NCBI GenBank assembly: GCA_002720475.1
Contig: PBIL01000003.1
Span: 1-38,167 of the forward strand
Direction: 5' to 3'
Source: Roseovarius sp.
GTDB taxonomy: Bacteria > Pseudomonadota > Alphaproteobacteria > Rhodobacterales > Rhodobacteraceae
Length of the DNA: 38,167 nucleotides
Shown piece after piece: positions 1-11,404 of the stretch; within the stretch, counting starts at the first letter, position 1, and each line of letters begins with the position of its first letter. The position numbers and the translations under genes were made by a program. Below the pieces are notes generated by a model. It ran no database searches and had not been told where the DNA came from. It saw only the letters and a program-made list of their open reading frames with translations.

Positions 1-1801
1 TGCTCCGATCGAAATCGAGTGCCGCGAATTTGAGGTTTTCGACATCCATGGACACGCCATAGCCCAGCACGATCATCAGGATCACGCTGCCAAGGCTGGC
101 AAGCGTCAGGCGGATCGGATCGCGGCGCAACTCCAGCGACTCGCGCCATGAAAAGCTCAGCAGCCGCGCCAGGCTGAATCCCCCGCGCCGCCGCCGGGCG
201 AAAGTGGCAGGCCCGGCGGGAAGCCCTTCTTTCGTGTCGGGCGCGGGCGGGGTATCCTGATCCTGATCCTGCGCGCGTTTCAGATGGTGGACAAAGGCAT
301 CGTCCAGCGTCTCTGCGCCGGCCTCCTCGCGGATCGCCTCGGGCGTGTCGCTGACAAGCACGCGGCCCTGGTGCATCAGCGAAATCCTGTCGCAGCGCGT
401 GGCCTCGGCCATGTAATGGGTGGAGATGAAAATCGTCACGCCATCGTTTCGGGACAGATCTATCAGCGATTGCCAGAATATATCGCGTGCCACCGGGTCC
501 ACCCCCGATGTCGGCTCGTCCAGGATCAGGATTTCGGGGCGATGGATCAGCGCGACCGCCAACGACAGACGCTGACGAATACCCAGCGGCAGGCGCAGGG
601 GCAGGCTGTCGAGCACGTCTTCAAGATCGAACCGCACGGCGAGTTCCGCGATCCGCGGCACGATCTCGGCGGGCGTCATGTCGAAAAGCCGCCCGTGCAG
701 ATCAAGGTTCTGCCGCACCGTCAACTCGGAGTAAAGCGAGAAGGATTGCGTCATGTAGCCGATGCGCTTGCGGGTGGCCATGTCATGGGCATCGACCTTG
801 CGGCCGTAAATCCTCGTGGTGCCGTCACTCGGCTCCAGCAGCCCGGTCAGCGCCTTCATGGTGGTGGTCTTGCCGCAACCGTTGGAGCCCAGAAAGCCGA
901 AGATCTCGCCGCGCCTGATGCGAAAGCTCACCTGGTCCACAGCCGTGAAATCGCCAAACCGCACGGTAAGGTTCTCGGCCTCGATGACGTTTTCCCCGTC
1001 GAATGCCGGATCGCGCGGCGGTATGCTCAGGTTCTTGTGGCGGCTGCGTTTTTCCTCGGGCAGAAGTGCGATGAAGGCCGCATCGAGATCGGCGGCACCG
1101 GTGCGCTCGAGAATTTCGGCCGGGCTGCCGGTCGCCATGACCTTGCCCGCGTCCATCGCCACCAGGTGATCGAAGCGCGCGGCCTCTTCCATGTAGGCGC
1201 TCGCCACCAGCAGGCTCATGTTCGGACGATCAGCGCGGATTCGGTCGATCAGGGCCCAGAATTCGCGCCGCGACAGCGGATCGACGCCGGTGGTCGGCTC
1301 ATCGAGAACCAGAAGTTCGGGATCGTGGATCAGCGCGCAGCACAGGCCCAGTTTCTGCTTCATCCCGCCCGAAAGCTTGGCCGCCGCGCGGGCGCCAAAC
1401 GGGGCAAGACCGGTCGCCTTTAGCAATTCATCGATCCGCTGCGCGCGTTCCTGCGCGCCCTCGCCAAAAAGGCGTCCGAAAAAATCGACATTCTCGCGGA
1501 CCGAAAGCGTCGGGTAAAGGTTCCGGCCCAGCCCCTGCGGCATATAGGCGATGCAAGGGGAAATCCGCGCGCGATGCCCGGCGCGCGCCATGTCGCCGCC
1601 CAGCACCTCCAGCCGCCCCTCCTGCATCCGCCGCGCCCCGACGATCAGCGCCAGAAGGCTCGACTTTCCCACGCCGTCCGGCCCTATGACGCCGACGGAA
1701 CGGCCTGCCGGCAGATCGATCGAAACATCGTCCACGGCCCGGGTCCTGCCATAGCGGAGCGAGAGCCCCTCTGCGCGAACCACCGGCCCGGGACCGGTCA
1801 T
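1..1801 (-). CDS. RbbA/YhiH-type ABC transporter, two ATPase domains plus start of permease (partial, 3' end outside window)
   Basis: The reading frame starts at an ATG that overlaps the stop of the HlyD gene (ATGA) and stays open to the window edge, giving about 600 residues without the C-terminus. It carries two nucleotide-binding domains in one chain. The first has Walker [10 protein letters not shown], signature LSGG and Walker B LLVLDEP. The second has Walker [10 protein letters not shown] and ILILDEP, but LPLGIRQR in place of the LSGG signature. A linker rich in charged residues then leads into the first membrane segment ([12 protein letters not shown]) of an ABC-2 type permease. This domain order is that of the RbbA/YhiH family, where one polypeptide holds both ATPases and the membrane part. 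With the adjacent HlyD adaptor it should form a type I-like exporter. The substrate cannot be told from sequence. Confidence 0.88.
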   Translation of the reverse strand, partial: MTGPGPVVRAEGLSLRYGRTRAVDDVSIDLPAGRSVGVIGPDGVGKSSLLALIVGARRMQEGRLEVLGGDMARAGHRARISPCIAYMPQGLGRNLYPTLSVRENVDFFGRLFGEGAQERAQRIDELLKATGLAPFGARAAAKLSGGMKQKLGLCCALIHDPELLVLDEPTTGVDPLSRREFWALIDRIRADRPNMSLLVASAYMEEAARFDHLVAMDAGKVMATGSPAEILERTGAADLDAAFIALLPEEKRSRHKNLSIPPRDPAFDGENVIEAENLTVRFGDFTAVDQVSFRIRRGEIFGFLGSNGCGKTTTMKALTGLLEPSDGTTRIYGRKVDAHDMATRKRIGYMTQSFSLYSELTVRQNLDLHGRLFDMTPAEIVPRIAELAVRFDLEDVLDSLPLRLPLGIRQRLSLAVALIHRPEILILDEPTSGVDPVARDIFWQSLIDLSRNDGVTIFISTHYMAEATRCDRISLMHQGRVLVSDTPEAIREEAGAETLDDAFVHHLKRAQDQDQDTPPAPDTKEGLPAGPATFARRRRGGFSLARLLSFSWRESLELRRDPIRLTLASLGSVILMIVLGYGVSMDVENLKFAALDFDRS

Positions 1802-2865
1802 TCCAGCACCTTGCCCTGCGCCGCGATCGGCCAGGGCGCGGTCGGATCAAGCCGCACCCAGGCGACGCCGGGAAGCCCGGTCTTGACCTGATCGAGGTGC
1901 TTTTCCAGAAGCTCCGGCGCGATCCTGGCACGAACCCTGAACATCAGCTTCTCACGCTCGACTTCCGTCTCGACCGTCTTGGGCGTGAACTGCGCCACGT
2001 CCGACACGAAGGAAACGCTGGCGGGGATGACGATGCCGGGTGCCGCGTCCAGCAGCAGGCGCACCTCGGTTCCCAGCCCGATACGCCCCACCTGGGCCGT
2101 GGGCAGGAAAAACGTCATGTAAACATCGTTGAGGTCCACCATGTTGACGACGCGACCCCCGGTACCCACGACTTCGCCCTCGCGCGCGACGATATATTGA
2201 ACCCGTCCGGCACGCGGCGCTTTCAATGTGCTGTCCTCGATCTGCACGTCGATCGCCTCGATCGTCGCCTGGGCCGCGGTCACCGCAGCTTCGGCCCCGA
2301 TCACCGAGGCTTTCGCCGAAGAGACCCCCGCCCGCGCCGCCGCAAGCGACGCCTCTGCCGAGGCAACCGCCGCCGCAGCGCCAAAGGCGTTGGCCCGGTC
2401 AATCTCGAATTGCCGTTCGGATGTGATGCTGTTCTGTGTCAGAGACGCGGAGCGCTCATACTGACGACGTGCAACATCCTCCTCCGCGCGGCGCTGTTCC
2501 AGAAGGGCCTCGGCCGCGCGCACTTCGGCCGCGCGCTGTTCGACAAGCAGCGTGGCGTTTTCCACGGCGATTTCGGCGCGGCGCAGTTCCGCAACCATCT
2601 GGTTGCGATTGGCCTGCAATTGCCGCGTGTCGAGCTCGGCCAGCGGCGCGCCCGCCGCGACGAGCTCGCCTTCGTTCACAAGCACGGTGTCAATCCGCCC
2701 GGGCAGCTTTGCCGCAACGTCGATTTCGACCGCTTCGATCCGCCCGTTGCCGCGCGCGAATCCTTCCGCCTCCGTATCGGAGCGGGTGCTTTGCCAGAGC
2801 AAAAAGCCGGATACGGCGACAGCGATGACGATCGCGGTTATGATACGGGGGCTGGGTTTTGCCAC
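1798..2865 (-). CDS. HlyD-family periplasmic adaptor (membrane fusion protein)
   Basis: The 355-residue product has a single N-terminal membrane anchor (about residues 8-24) and then a biotinyl-lipoyl-like half motif ([20 protein letters not shown]). A long Ala/Glu-rich coiled-coil hairpin covers about residues 85-200. The second lipoyl half ([18 protein letters not shown]) and a beta-barrel region follow. This is the standard layout of HlyD/EmrA/YhiI adaptors that bridge an inner-membrane pump and an outer-membrane channel. It is the first gene of a minus-strand operon and its stop overlaps the start of the ABC transporter, so the two are probably translationally coupled. No TolC-type outer-membrane partner is seen in the window. 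Confidence 0.9.
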   Translation of the reverse strand: MAKPSPRIITAIVIAVAVSGFLLWQSTRSDTEAEGFARGNGRIEAVEIDVAAKLPGRIDTVLVNEGELVAAGAPLAELDTRQLQANRNQMVAELRRAEIAVENATLLVEQRAAEVRAAEALLEQRRAEEDVARRQYERSASLTQNSITSERQFEIDRANAFGAAAAVASAEASLAAARAGVSSAKASVIGAEAAVTAAQATIEAIDVQIEDSTLKAPRAGRVQYIVAREGEVVGTGGRVVNMVDLNDVYMTFFLPTAQVGRIGLGTEVRLLLDAAPGIVIPASVSFVSDVAQFTPKTVETEVEREKLMFRVRARIAPELLEKHLDQVKTGLPGVAWVRLDPTAPWPIAAQGKVLE

Positions 2866-2974
2866 TGGAAACTCGCTTGCTGTGATAATCCGGACGTCCG
2901 TTTTGTTCTTGCGACGCGGATGGACCCTAGATCAGCCGCATAGGGCTTCACAACCGGATTGAACGTCGCATCCC

Positions 2975-3330
2975 GTCACGGAACGACGTTGTCCACCCGT
3001 TCGAGCCGACCAAACGGGCGGTCACGTCCGTCAAGCTGGTGTAATTTCCCGGATGGTCTGAGGGCATGATCAGGCGGCTTTCGTTGAGATGCCGAGAATG
3101 GGGGCGATCTCCTCGGTGTCGATGCGGGATAAGGCCGCGACCATCATGTGGCGGCTGGAGGTCTGCCATCCGTCGGTCTGTTCGAAGAGCAGGGTGCCGA
3201 TGAGGCGCAGGATGCCCGCAAGGTCGCATGATGTCCGGACAAAGGACGGGGTGAAGTCCCTGACGACGAGACGTCGGCCTTGTGAAGTCATGCTCGCTCG
3301 GTCATGAACTTTTTGCAATTCCCGGTTACG
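2975..3330 (-). pseudogene. IS256-family transposase, C-terminal remnant
   Basis: On the minus strand, between about 3230 and 3070, the translation ILRLIGTLLFEQTDGWQ followed by SSRHMMV matches the usual C-terminus of IS256-family transposases (AIRL-GA-LLEQNDEW-RYM type). Only about the last 55-60 residues remain and the catalytic DDE core is absent. Downstream of the stop, near 3025-3050, the sequence resembles the outer end of such elements (ACACCAGCTTGACGGACGTG on the minus strand), but I found no matching second end. This is a dead insertion-sequence scar, and the exact boundaries are estimated. Confidence 0.6.
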
Positions 3331-3593
3331 CAACGATGACATTGATGAACGCCCTCTGCGGTCCGTGAAGAGACCGAGGCTAAGCGGTGACCGAACCACT
3401 CGCGGTGAGTCGTGCTTGTGCGCCGGGAGTTACGAAAATTTCTTGATAAGCTCCGGTTTCCAGATTGCAGGCGCACGCGGAATTCGATATCGCTCGGAAC
3501 CGAACGTCATGGTAATAGTTCGATACATTACACATCCATCCGACAAGGCGCCCCGCAGGCAGTCCTTGTGCGGCAGCGTGAGAAAATCCTGAA
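3331..3593. other. Intergenic stretch upstream of the polysaccharide locus
   Basis: This stretch holds no convincing gene: the short open frames on both strands have no family resemblance and overlap one another. It should hold the promoter for the MarR-type regulator and the operon behind it. It is more AT-rich near 3430-3530, but I cannot fix a -35/-10 pair and I see no JUMPstart/ops element. Confidence 0.4.
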
Positions 3594-3962
3594 GTGGCCA
3601 GCAAGCGCACCAAGTTGCAGGAAGACACGCGGTTTCGCGTGCTTCGCCTTCTGCAGGAGAACCCCGAGATGTCGCAACGAGAGTTGGCGGAGGCGGTCGG
3701 GGTCAGCGTCGGGGGCATGCATTACGTTCTGAACGCCCTGATCGACAAGGGGCTTGTGAAGCTGGGAAATTTCACGGCCTCGGAAGACAAGCGCCGATAT
3801 GCCTACGTCCTGACGCCCGCAGGAATAGCCCGGAAGGCCGCGCTGACCCGGGCATTCCTGGTGCGGAAGATGGAAGAATACGAGGCGCTCAAGCAAGAAA
3901 TCGAGGCGCTGAGTGCGGAATTGGAAGTCAATGATCCTGAAACCTGCCGGTCGAAAACCTGA
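3594..3962 (+). CDS. MarR-family EPS-associated transcriptional regulator
   Basis: The 122-residue winged-helix protein begins with a GTG. The helix-turn-helix is visible at residues 13-50 (FRVLRLLQENPEMSQRELAE, then VGVSVGGMHYVLNALIDKGLVK), the wing follows (FTASEDKRRYAYVLTPAG), and a C-terminal coiled-coil helix (about residues 82-112) probably dimerises. This compact form is the MarR type that commonly stands first in exopolysaccharide clusters of proteobacteria. It lies 17 bp upstream of the sugar epimerase and is probably the first gene of the operon, so it may regulate the locus itself. No ligand or operator can be assigned from the sequence. Confidence 0.85.
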   Translation: MASKRTKLQEDTRFRVLRLLQENPEMSQRELAEAVGVSVGGMHYVLNALIDKGLVKLGNFTASEDKRRYAYVLTPAGIARKAALTRAFLVRKMEEYEALKQEIEALSAELEVNDPETCRSKT

Positions 3963-3979
3963 ATGAAGGCCCGAACCAA

Positions 3980-5008
3980 GTGACGCAGCGCAAGGCACTC
4001 ATCACCGGCACCGCCGGCTTCATAGGGTTTCACCTGGCCAGACTTCTCCTGGCGGAGGGGTTCCGGGTTCACGGCTATGACGGGATGACCGATTACTACG
4101 ACGTCACCCTGAAGCAGCGGCGTCATGCCATGCTGCTGCAGTGTCCGGGTTTTTCCGCGACCGAAGGGATGCTCGAGGATCAGGCCGGGTTCGACAAGAT
4201 TGCGGACGAATTCGAACCGGACGTCATCGTCCATCTCGCCGCGCAGGCCGGTGTTCGCTACAGCATCGAGAACCCGCGCGCCTATGTCGATGCCAACATC
4301 CTGGGCAGCTTCAACGTGATGGAGGCGGCGCGGCGCGCGGGCGTGCGCCACCTGCTCATGGCCTCGACCAGTTCGGTCTACGGTGCCAACGAAGAGATGC
4401 CCTTCGACGAGGGCCAGAAGGCCGACACGCCGCTCACGGTCTACGCCGCCACCAAGAAGGCGGGGGAAGCCATGGGCCATGCCTGGGCGCATATCCATGG
4501 TCTGCCCGTCACGATGTTCCGCTTCTTCACGGTCTACGGGCCCTGGGGGCGGCCCGACATGGCCTATTTCAAGTTCACCCGCGCGATCCTCGAAGGCCGG
4601 CCCATCGACGTCTACAACAACGGCGAGATGTGGCGCGACTTCACCTATGTGGACGACCTCGTGCGCGCCATCCGGCTGCTGATCGACGTGGTGCCCGGCG
4701 GGCCGGACACGGCCGTCGAGGGTGACAGCCTGTCGCCGGCGGCCCCGTTCCGCATCGTCAACATCGGCAATTCCGATAAGGTGCGCCTGACCGATTTCAT
4801 CGCCGCGCTCGAGACTGCCTGCGGGCGGGAGGCCACGCGCAACCTCATGCCGATGCAGCCCGGCGACGTGCCCGCCACCTGGGCCGATTGCACGCTTTTG
4901 ACACGCCTGACCGGTTACCGGCCAGGCACTCCCCTGAACGAGGGCTTGGGGCAGTTTGTCGACTGGTATCGCCACGACCGAATCCGCGAAGAAGCCAAGG
5001 ATGCATGA
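3980..5008 (+). CDS. UDP-glucuronate 4-epimerase-like NAD-dependent sugar epimerase (extended SDR)
   Basis: The 342-residue protein is of the extended short-chain dehydrogenase family and starts at GTG. The N-terminal Rossmann motif is TGTAGFIG, and the segment after it (YDGMTDYYDVTLKQRR) is typical of UDP-glucuronate 4-epimerases of the LpsL/GAE type, which make UDP-galacturonate. The catalytic residues are Thr/Ser near 130-132 (STSSVYG) and Tyr155-x3-Lys159 (YAATKK). The length is normal for the family. It lies just behind the regulator and ahead of the amino-sugar genes, so it probably supplies a uronic acid to the repeat unit. A different UDP-sugar substrate is possible, but a 4,6-dehydratase role is unlikely from the overall pattern. 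Confidence 0.85.
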   Translation: MTQRKALITGTAGFIGFHLARLLLAEGFRVHGYDGMTDYYDVTLKQRRHAMLLQCPGFSATEGMLEDQAGFDKIADEFEPDVIVHLAAQAGVRYSIENPRAYVDANILGSFNVMEAARRAGVRHLLMASTSSVYGANEEMPFDEGQKADTPLTVYAATKKAGEAMGHAWAHIHGLPVTMFRFFTVYGPWGRPDMAYFKFTRAILEGRPIDVYNNGEMWRDFTYVDDLVRAIRLLIDVVPGGPDTAVEGDSLSPAAPFRIVNIGNSDKVRLTDFIAALETACGREATRNLMPMQPGDVPATWADCTLLTRLTGYRPGTPLNEGLGQFVDWYRHDRIREEAKDA

Positions 5009-5060
5009 CGCCGCCTTCCCACCGGCCGGACGCCGAACGCGCCCTGACAGGGCCGACACC

Positions 5061-5383
5061 ATGACACGAAACGATATCTGCAAAGAGATGTCCGCTTGGC
5101 TCATGGGCGCGGTCGATGCCGAACTTGAACGGCCGCAGACGCGATGTCTGCCCAGCCTGCGCGGAACCGATATCGATGGGCTCTCGCGCGATGAGCGCCC
5201 ACCACTTTTACGGATGCTTGACCACCTCTCGGTCGGTCTCTGCGCCGAACCCGACGCCATCACGCTATCATCGGATCGCGGCACCGCTCGTACCGATCAA
5301 ACATGGAACACACGCATGGTGATCGAGAGAATGGAAGCGATTTGCGAACCTGAATCGAAAGAATTCAAATGGCGGAGGCTTTA

Positions 5384-5384
<1 letters not shown>
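5061..5384 (+). CDS. Small hypothetical protein, possibly translationally coupled to the next gene
   Basis: An open frame fills the 375-bp space between the epimerase and the nucleotide-sugar dehydrogenase. The internal ATG at 5061 gives about 107 residues ([18 protein letters not shown]...), and an earlier in-frame ATG at 5001 is also possible. The TAA stop shares its last base with the ATG at 5384 of the next gene (TAATG), which suggests translational coupling. I recognise no domain, membrane segment or signal peptide. The composition is charged, Arg/Glu-rich and somewhat low-complexity, so the frame may be fortuitous. Confidence 0.3.
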
Positions 5385-8253
<2,869 letters not shown>

Positions 8254-8257
<4 letters not shown>

Positions 8258-9345
8258 TCCCCTTCGTTGACTTGGCCGCCCAGCAGGACCGCCTGCGCAG
8301 CGAAATCGAGGAGGGGATTGCCCGAGTTTTGGCGCATGGCCAGTATATACTGGGCCCCGAGGTGGCCGAGCTGGAAGACAAGCTGGCCGCCCATTGCGGC
8401 GCGGCCCATTGCATCACCGTGGCCAACGGCACCGACGCGCTGCAGATCGCGCTGATGGCGCTGGGGGTGGGTCCGGGTGACGAGGTCATAACCCCGGGCT
8501 TCAGCTATATCGCCACCGCCGAGGCCGCCGTGGTTCTGGGGGCGCGGGTGGTCTATGTCGATATCGACCCGGTGACCTGTACCCTCGACCCCGCGCTTCT
8601 GGAGGCCGCGATCACCCCGCGCACCCGCGCGATCATCCCGGTCTCGCTTTACGGCCAGCCCGCGGATTTCGACGCCATCAACGGCATTGCCGAACGCCAC
8701 GGCGTGCCGGTGATCGAGGACGCCGCCCAGAGCTTTGGTGCCAGCTACAAGGGGCGCAGGTCCGGCAACCTCTCGACCATCGGCTGCACCAGCTTCTTCC
8801 CGTCCAAGCCGCTGGGCTGCTATGGCGACGGCGGCGCGGTCTTCACCTCCGACGCGGCGCTGGCCACCGCCATCCGCCAGATCGCCCGGCACGGGCAGGA
8901 CCGGCGCTATCATCACATCCGGGTGGGGGTGAACTCGCGGCTGGACACCCTTCAGGCCGCGATCCTGCTGCCCAAGCTTGCGATCCTCGACGACGAGATC
9001 GCCGCGCGCCAGCGCCTGGCCGAGGCCTATGACGCCGCGCTGGCCCCGCTGGGTCTTGCCACGCCGACCGTTGTCGAAGGCCGCACCAGCGCCTGGGCGC
9101 AATACACCGTGCGGGTGCGCGACCGCGACGCGGTGCAGGCGGCGCTCAGGGAGGCCGGCATCCCGACGGCCGTGCACTACCCCCTGCCGCTCAACCGCCA
9201 GCCTGCGGTGGCGGATGCGGAGGCGCAGCTTCCCGAAGGCGACCGCGCCGCAGAGGAGGTGCTGAGCCTGCCGATGCACCCCTATCTCGATTGCACGATA
9301 GCCGAATATGTCGGAAATGCAATTTTGAAGGCTGGTGATGACTAA
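8254..9345 (+). CDS. wbpE: PLP-dependent aminotransferase (WbpE/WlbC, DegT/DnrJ/EryC1 family)
   Basis: The 363-residue sugar aminotransferase begins [18 protein letters not shown], the hallmark of this family. The PLP-anchoring lysine is Lys185 in [14 protein letters not shown], with the EDAAQSFGA segment before it. It aminates the 3-keto group made by WbpB, using glutamate as donor in characterised homologues. The C-terminal part is complete (PMHPYL and [10 protein letters not shown]). The last roughly 50 bases switch to AT-rich sequence, which marks the left edge of the foreign-looking cassette downstream. Confidence 0.92.
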
Positions 9346-10516
9346 AATGGTTTCATCATATCCTCATCGCGCGCATATTCCAATAAAGGCAACATTTCGG
9401 GGAGTGCGGCCGTTTTATGCCAGCTTGGTTGTTTATCTGCTCCTTGCAATTGGTTCGGTATTGCCAACAAGTATGCCCGTCGAGGCTTGGTTAATTCTGA
9501 CCGTTCTGTTGTTTTCTACGTTTGTCCAATTCAGGGCGCGCGCAGTTGGCAGTGAATTCAGTGCTGTAATATTTAGAATTTGGCCGCTCGTATTGGTACT
9601 TATCCCCAGCTTGATGAGAACGGATCATCTTGGCTATGCGGTTCAAAAAATCGACGGCGCAGTCTTTGTGACATTATTATCAGCGACACTTGCGGGTACA
9701 ATTATTCGAACCTACGGCAAAGAGGGCTTTCTGAAGTATTTCCTGTCCGCTATACTCTTTGTGCTTATTTGTACGCTAATATACAAGATCATGTTTGGAT
9801 TTTGGGATCGGGGCGTCCGGTATTTTATAAACGGGCCGATTGTATTTGGGTGGATGATGTCATCGGGGGCCATTATCGGTCTCATTCTGTTTCAGCAAAC
9901 AAGAAGTAAAAAATACTTTATTCTATATTCCTTGTTTTTCTGCTCGGCGCTATGGTCCCTGTCCAAGGGGCCATTAATTGCGGTCTTTGTAACAAGTCTC
10001 TTCGTTTTGCTCAACTTTGGCAGATTCTCTCAAAAACTTCGTTTCGTGTTTGGCGCTATTATAATCGCTTTCGTCTTGATTAGTTTTGCCCCAGGTGAAC
10101 AGTTCCAAAGGATTTTCGCAATCGCTAGGTTGGTGGATGGAAGCGCAACATCGAGTGACGCCGGATCATTGGACATCAGGAGAGCGATGATCTCTCGAAC
10201 ATTGGAAATAATTGGCAACAATCCTTTGTTTGGTGTTGGATTTGGAAATTGGCAAGATCATGCCGGATATTTGGGATACTATGTGTATCCTCACAACATA
10301 TATCTGGAAATCTTTGCTGAAACGGGAATTATTTTTGGTGCTGTATTTGTATTTGTACTGATTTATCTATGGATTGGCTGCTCCATAGAAGGCAGGGCGG
10401 TATCGTTAGTTTTCTTGATTGGCTTTCTTTTTAGCGGTGAGGCGCCTTATCTTCGACTTGCACTGACAATGCTCATCGCCTTCCGGTGTCGAGGCGCGAA
10501 TCTAAGGGGTTGCTGA
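9338..10516 (+). CDS. O-antigen polymerase/ligase-like membrane protein (Wzy/WaaL family)
   Basis: This protein of about 392 residues has roughly ten hydrophobic segments. Its large C-terminal-half loop contains NPLFGVGFGNW and the YPHNIYLEIFAETG motif, which is characteristic of the O-antigen ligase/polymerase superfamily (PF04932). A GTG at 9335 is directly followed by an ATG at 9338, and I take the ATG, with GAAGG about 8 bp before it. The gene overlaps the end of wbpE and is strongly AT-rich. Within a repeat-unit locus the likely role is polymerising lipid-linked repeats in the periplasm (Wzy). A ligase role cannot be excluded from sequence alone. Confidence 0.8.
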   Translation: MTKMVSSYPHRAHIPIKATFRGVRPFYASLVVYLLLAIGSVLPTSMPVEAWLILTVLLFSTFVQFRARAVGSEFSAVIFRIWPLVLVLIPSLMRTDHLGYAVQKIDGAVFVTLLSATLAGTIIRTYGKEGFLKYFLSAILFVLICTLIYKIMFGFWDRGVRYFINGPIVFGWMMSSGAIIGLILFQQTRSKKYFILYSLFFCSALWSLSKGPLIAVFVTSLFVLLNFGRFSQKLRFVFGAIIIAFVLISFAPGEQFQRIFAIARLVDGSATSSDAGSLDIRRAMISRTLEIIGNNPLFGVGFGNWQDHAGYLGYYVYPHNIYLEIFAETGIIFGAVFVFVLIYLWIGCSIEGRAVSLVFLIGFLFSGEAPYLRLALTMLIAFRCRGANLRGC

Positions 10517-11253
10517 TGGTTGTTCTTTTCATATCACTTATTTCCGTGTTTTTTTTCGTTTTCGTGTTGCTTGACCTTACGTCGCATCTTCCGAGGTTAA
10601 GTGGCTCATCTCTGGGGTTGAACGGTCTGGGTTTTGCGTTCCAAACAATGGCGAATACAATAAAGCGTATTTTTTTAGTTATCATACCTCCTGCGCTAGG
10701 TTTCATCGCTGTTTATGGTGATCCAGTTGACGTGTTCACCGCAGTTCTCTCCGCGCACGCAGCCGCCTCCGTTTCTTTCTTTGTGGTGTTTTTGTCGCGT
10801 CGTAAGCTTGCTTCCCTGTTTAGTGGCGCAATTCTGAGATATTCGGAAGGTGACAGTCTTTTGCTATCGTTTAGAAAGGGGTTGGCGGGTGCTAAACCTT
10901 TTCAGAATGGAGTTGATATTAGATTTTCCCTTCGGGCAATTCGTAGTGACATACTGCTGCCAGCGATATGGATTTTTTTCTTTTATACCGGCTCGGGATT
11001 TTTGGTCAATATCCTTGCGATGATTACGCATGAATACTCGGCAATTATTTTGCAGTTGACAGGCGCATTAAATGCTTTGGGGACATTCGTTTTGGCATTT
11101 TTTTTGGACCCAAGAATTTCGAGAGTTTACGAGAATGGCGATGGGGCGGAGAGCGTCTTTGTTACTTTGTTTTCCGCGCAAATGATAAACGTACTCCTTG
11201 TTTCTCCAGCATTCTATTTGTTTATCGCTCTCTTGTTTTTTGGATTGTCATGA
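10516..11253 (+). CDS. Amj-like (DUF2837) membrane protein, candidate repeat-unit flippase
   Basis: The 245-residue integral membrane protein has about six or seven hydrophobic segments. I place the start at ATG 10516, which shares one base with the preceding stop (TGATG) and has AAGGGG 7 bp upstream. The C-terminal region LQLTGALNALGTFVLAFF, then LDPRISRVYENGD, resembles the conserved (I/L)DP(K/R)-S region of Amj, the alternate lipid II flippase first described in Bacillus subtilis. The N-terminal segment PRLSGSSLGLNGLGF also fits that family. No Wzx-type flippase exists in this locus, so this protein may move the undecaprenyl-linked repeat. The similarity is judged by eye. It is AT-rich like its upstream partner. 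Confidence 0.6.
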   Translation: MVVLFISLISVFFFVFVLLDLTSHLPRLSGSSLGLNGLGFAFQTMANTIKRIFLVIIPPALGFIAVYGDPVDVFTAVLSAHAAASVSFFVVFLSRRKLASLFSGAILRYSEGDSLLLSFRKGLAGAKPFQNGVDIRFSLRAIRSDILLPAIWIFFFYTGSGFLVNILAMITHEYSAIILQLTGALNALGTFVLAFFLDPRISRVYENGDGAESVFVTLFSAQMINVLLVSPAFYLFIALLFFGLS

Positions 11254-11302
11254 ATTGAGCCATTGGATGTTGTATCCGATCACTGATAATGATTCTTTCT
11301 GC

Positions 11303-11392
11303 GGCCGCGCCGCCGTGGAGGAGCGCTACAACTGGGAGGCCGAGAGCGAAAAGCTGATCGCCCTCTACCGCCGCCTCATGTCCGAACCCTGA
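11303..11392 (+). pseudogene. C-terminal stub of a lost glycosyltransferase
   Basis: The frame reads GRAAVEERYNWEAESEKLIA and then LYRRLMSEP, followed by TGA. The pattern (R)-YNW-ExESEKLIxLY is the usual C-terminal helix of GT4/GT1-type glycosyltransferases. Only about 29 residues remain. Upstream, the frame runs into AT-rich sequence without start codon or family resemblance. The stub sits exactly at the GC change, 12 bp ahead of wbpI, and marks where a resident gene was cut by the incoming cassette. Confidence 0.65.
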
Positions 11393-11404
11393 CCGGAGAC
11401 CGAA

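Larger units (their letters stand above)
9295..11302. other. AT-rich cassette (polymerase + flippase) inserted in the GC-rich locus
   Basis: Base composition changes abruptly from strongly GC-rich to clearly AT-rich within the last codons of wbpE (about 9295-9345), and back to GC-rich at about 11300. Inside, codons such as ATA, TTA, AGA and TTT runs are common, while the genes on both sides avoid them. The segment holds exactly two membrane-protein genes, and its right edge cuts into the 3' end of a former glycosyltransferase. No inverted repeats, transposase or integrase are visible, so homologous recombination between related polysaccharide loci is a better explanation than transposition. 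The borders are read by eye. Confidence 0.7.

Noticed and set aside
284-1423. Long plus-strand frame of 379 residues opposite the ABC transporter
   Set aside because: It is the complement of a clearly coding, motif-bearing gene on the minus strand; the translation is Arg/His-rich without any family motif.
3541-3593. GGCAGCGTG near 3572 as an ops/JUMPstart element of the polysaccharide operon
   Set aside because: It lacks the GGTAG core of ops (GGCGGTAGCGTG) and matches only by chance-level similarity.
3803-5284. 493-residue minus-strand frame opposite the UDP-sugar epimerase
   Set aside because: The epimerase on the plus strand has conserved catalytic residues; the opposite translation is featureless.
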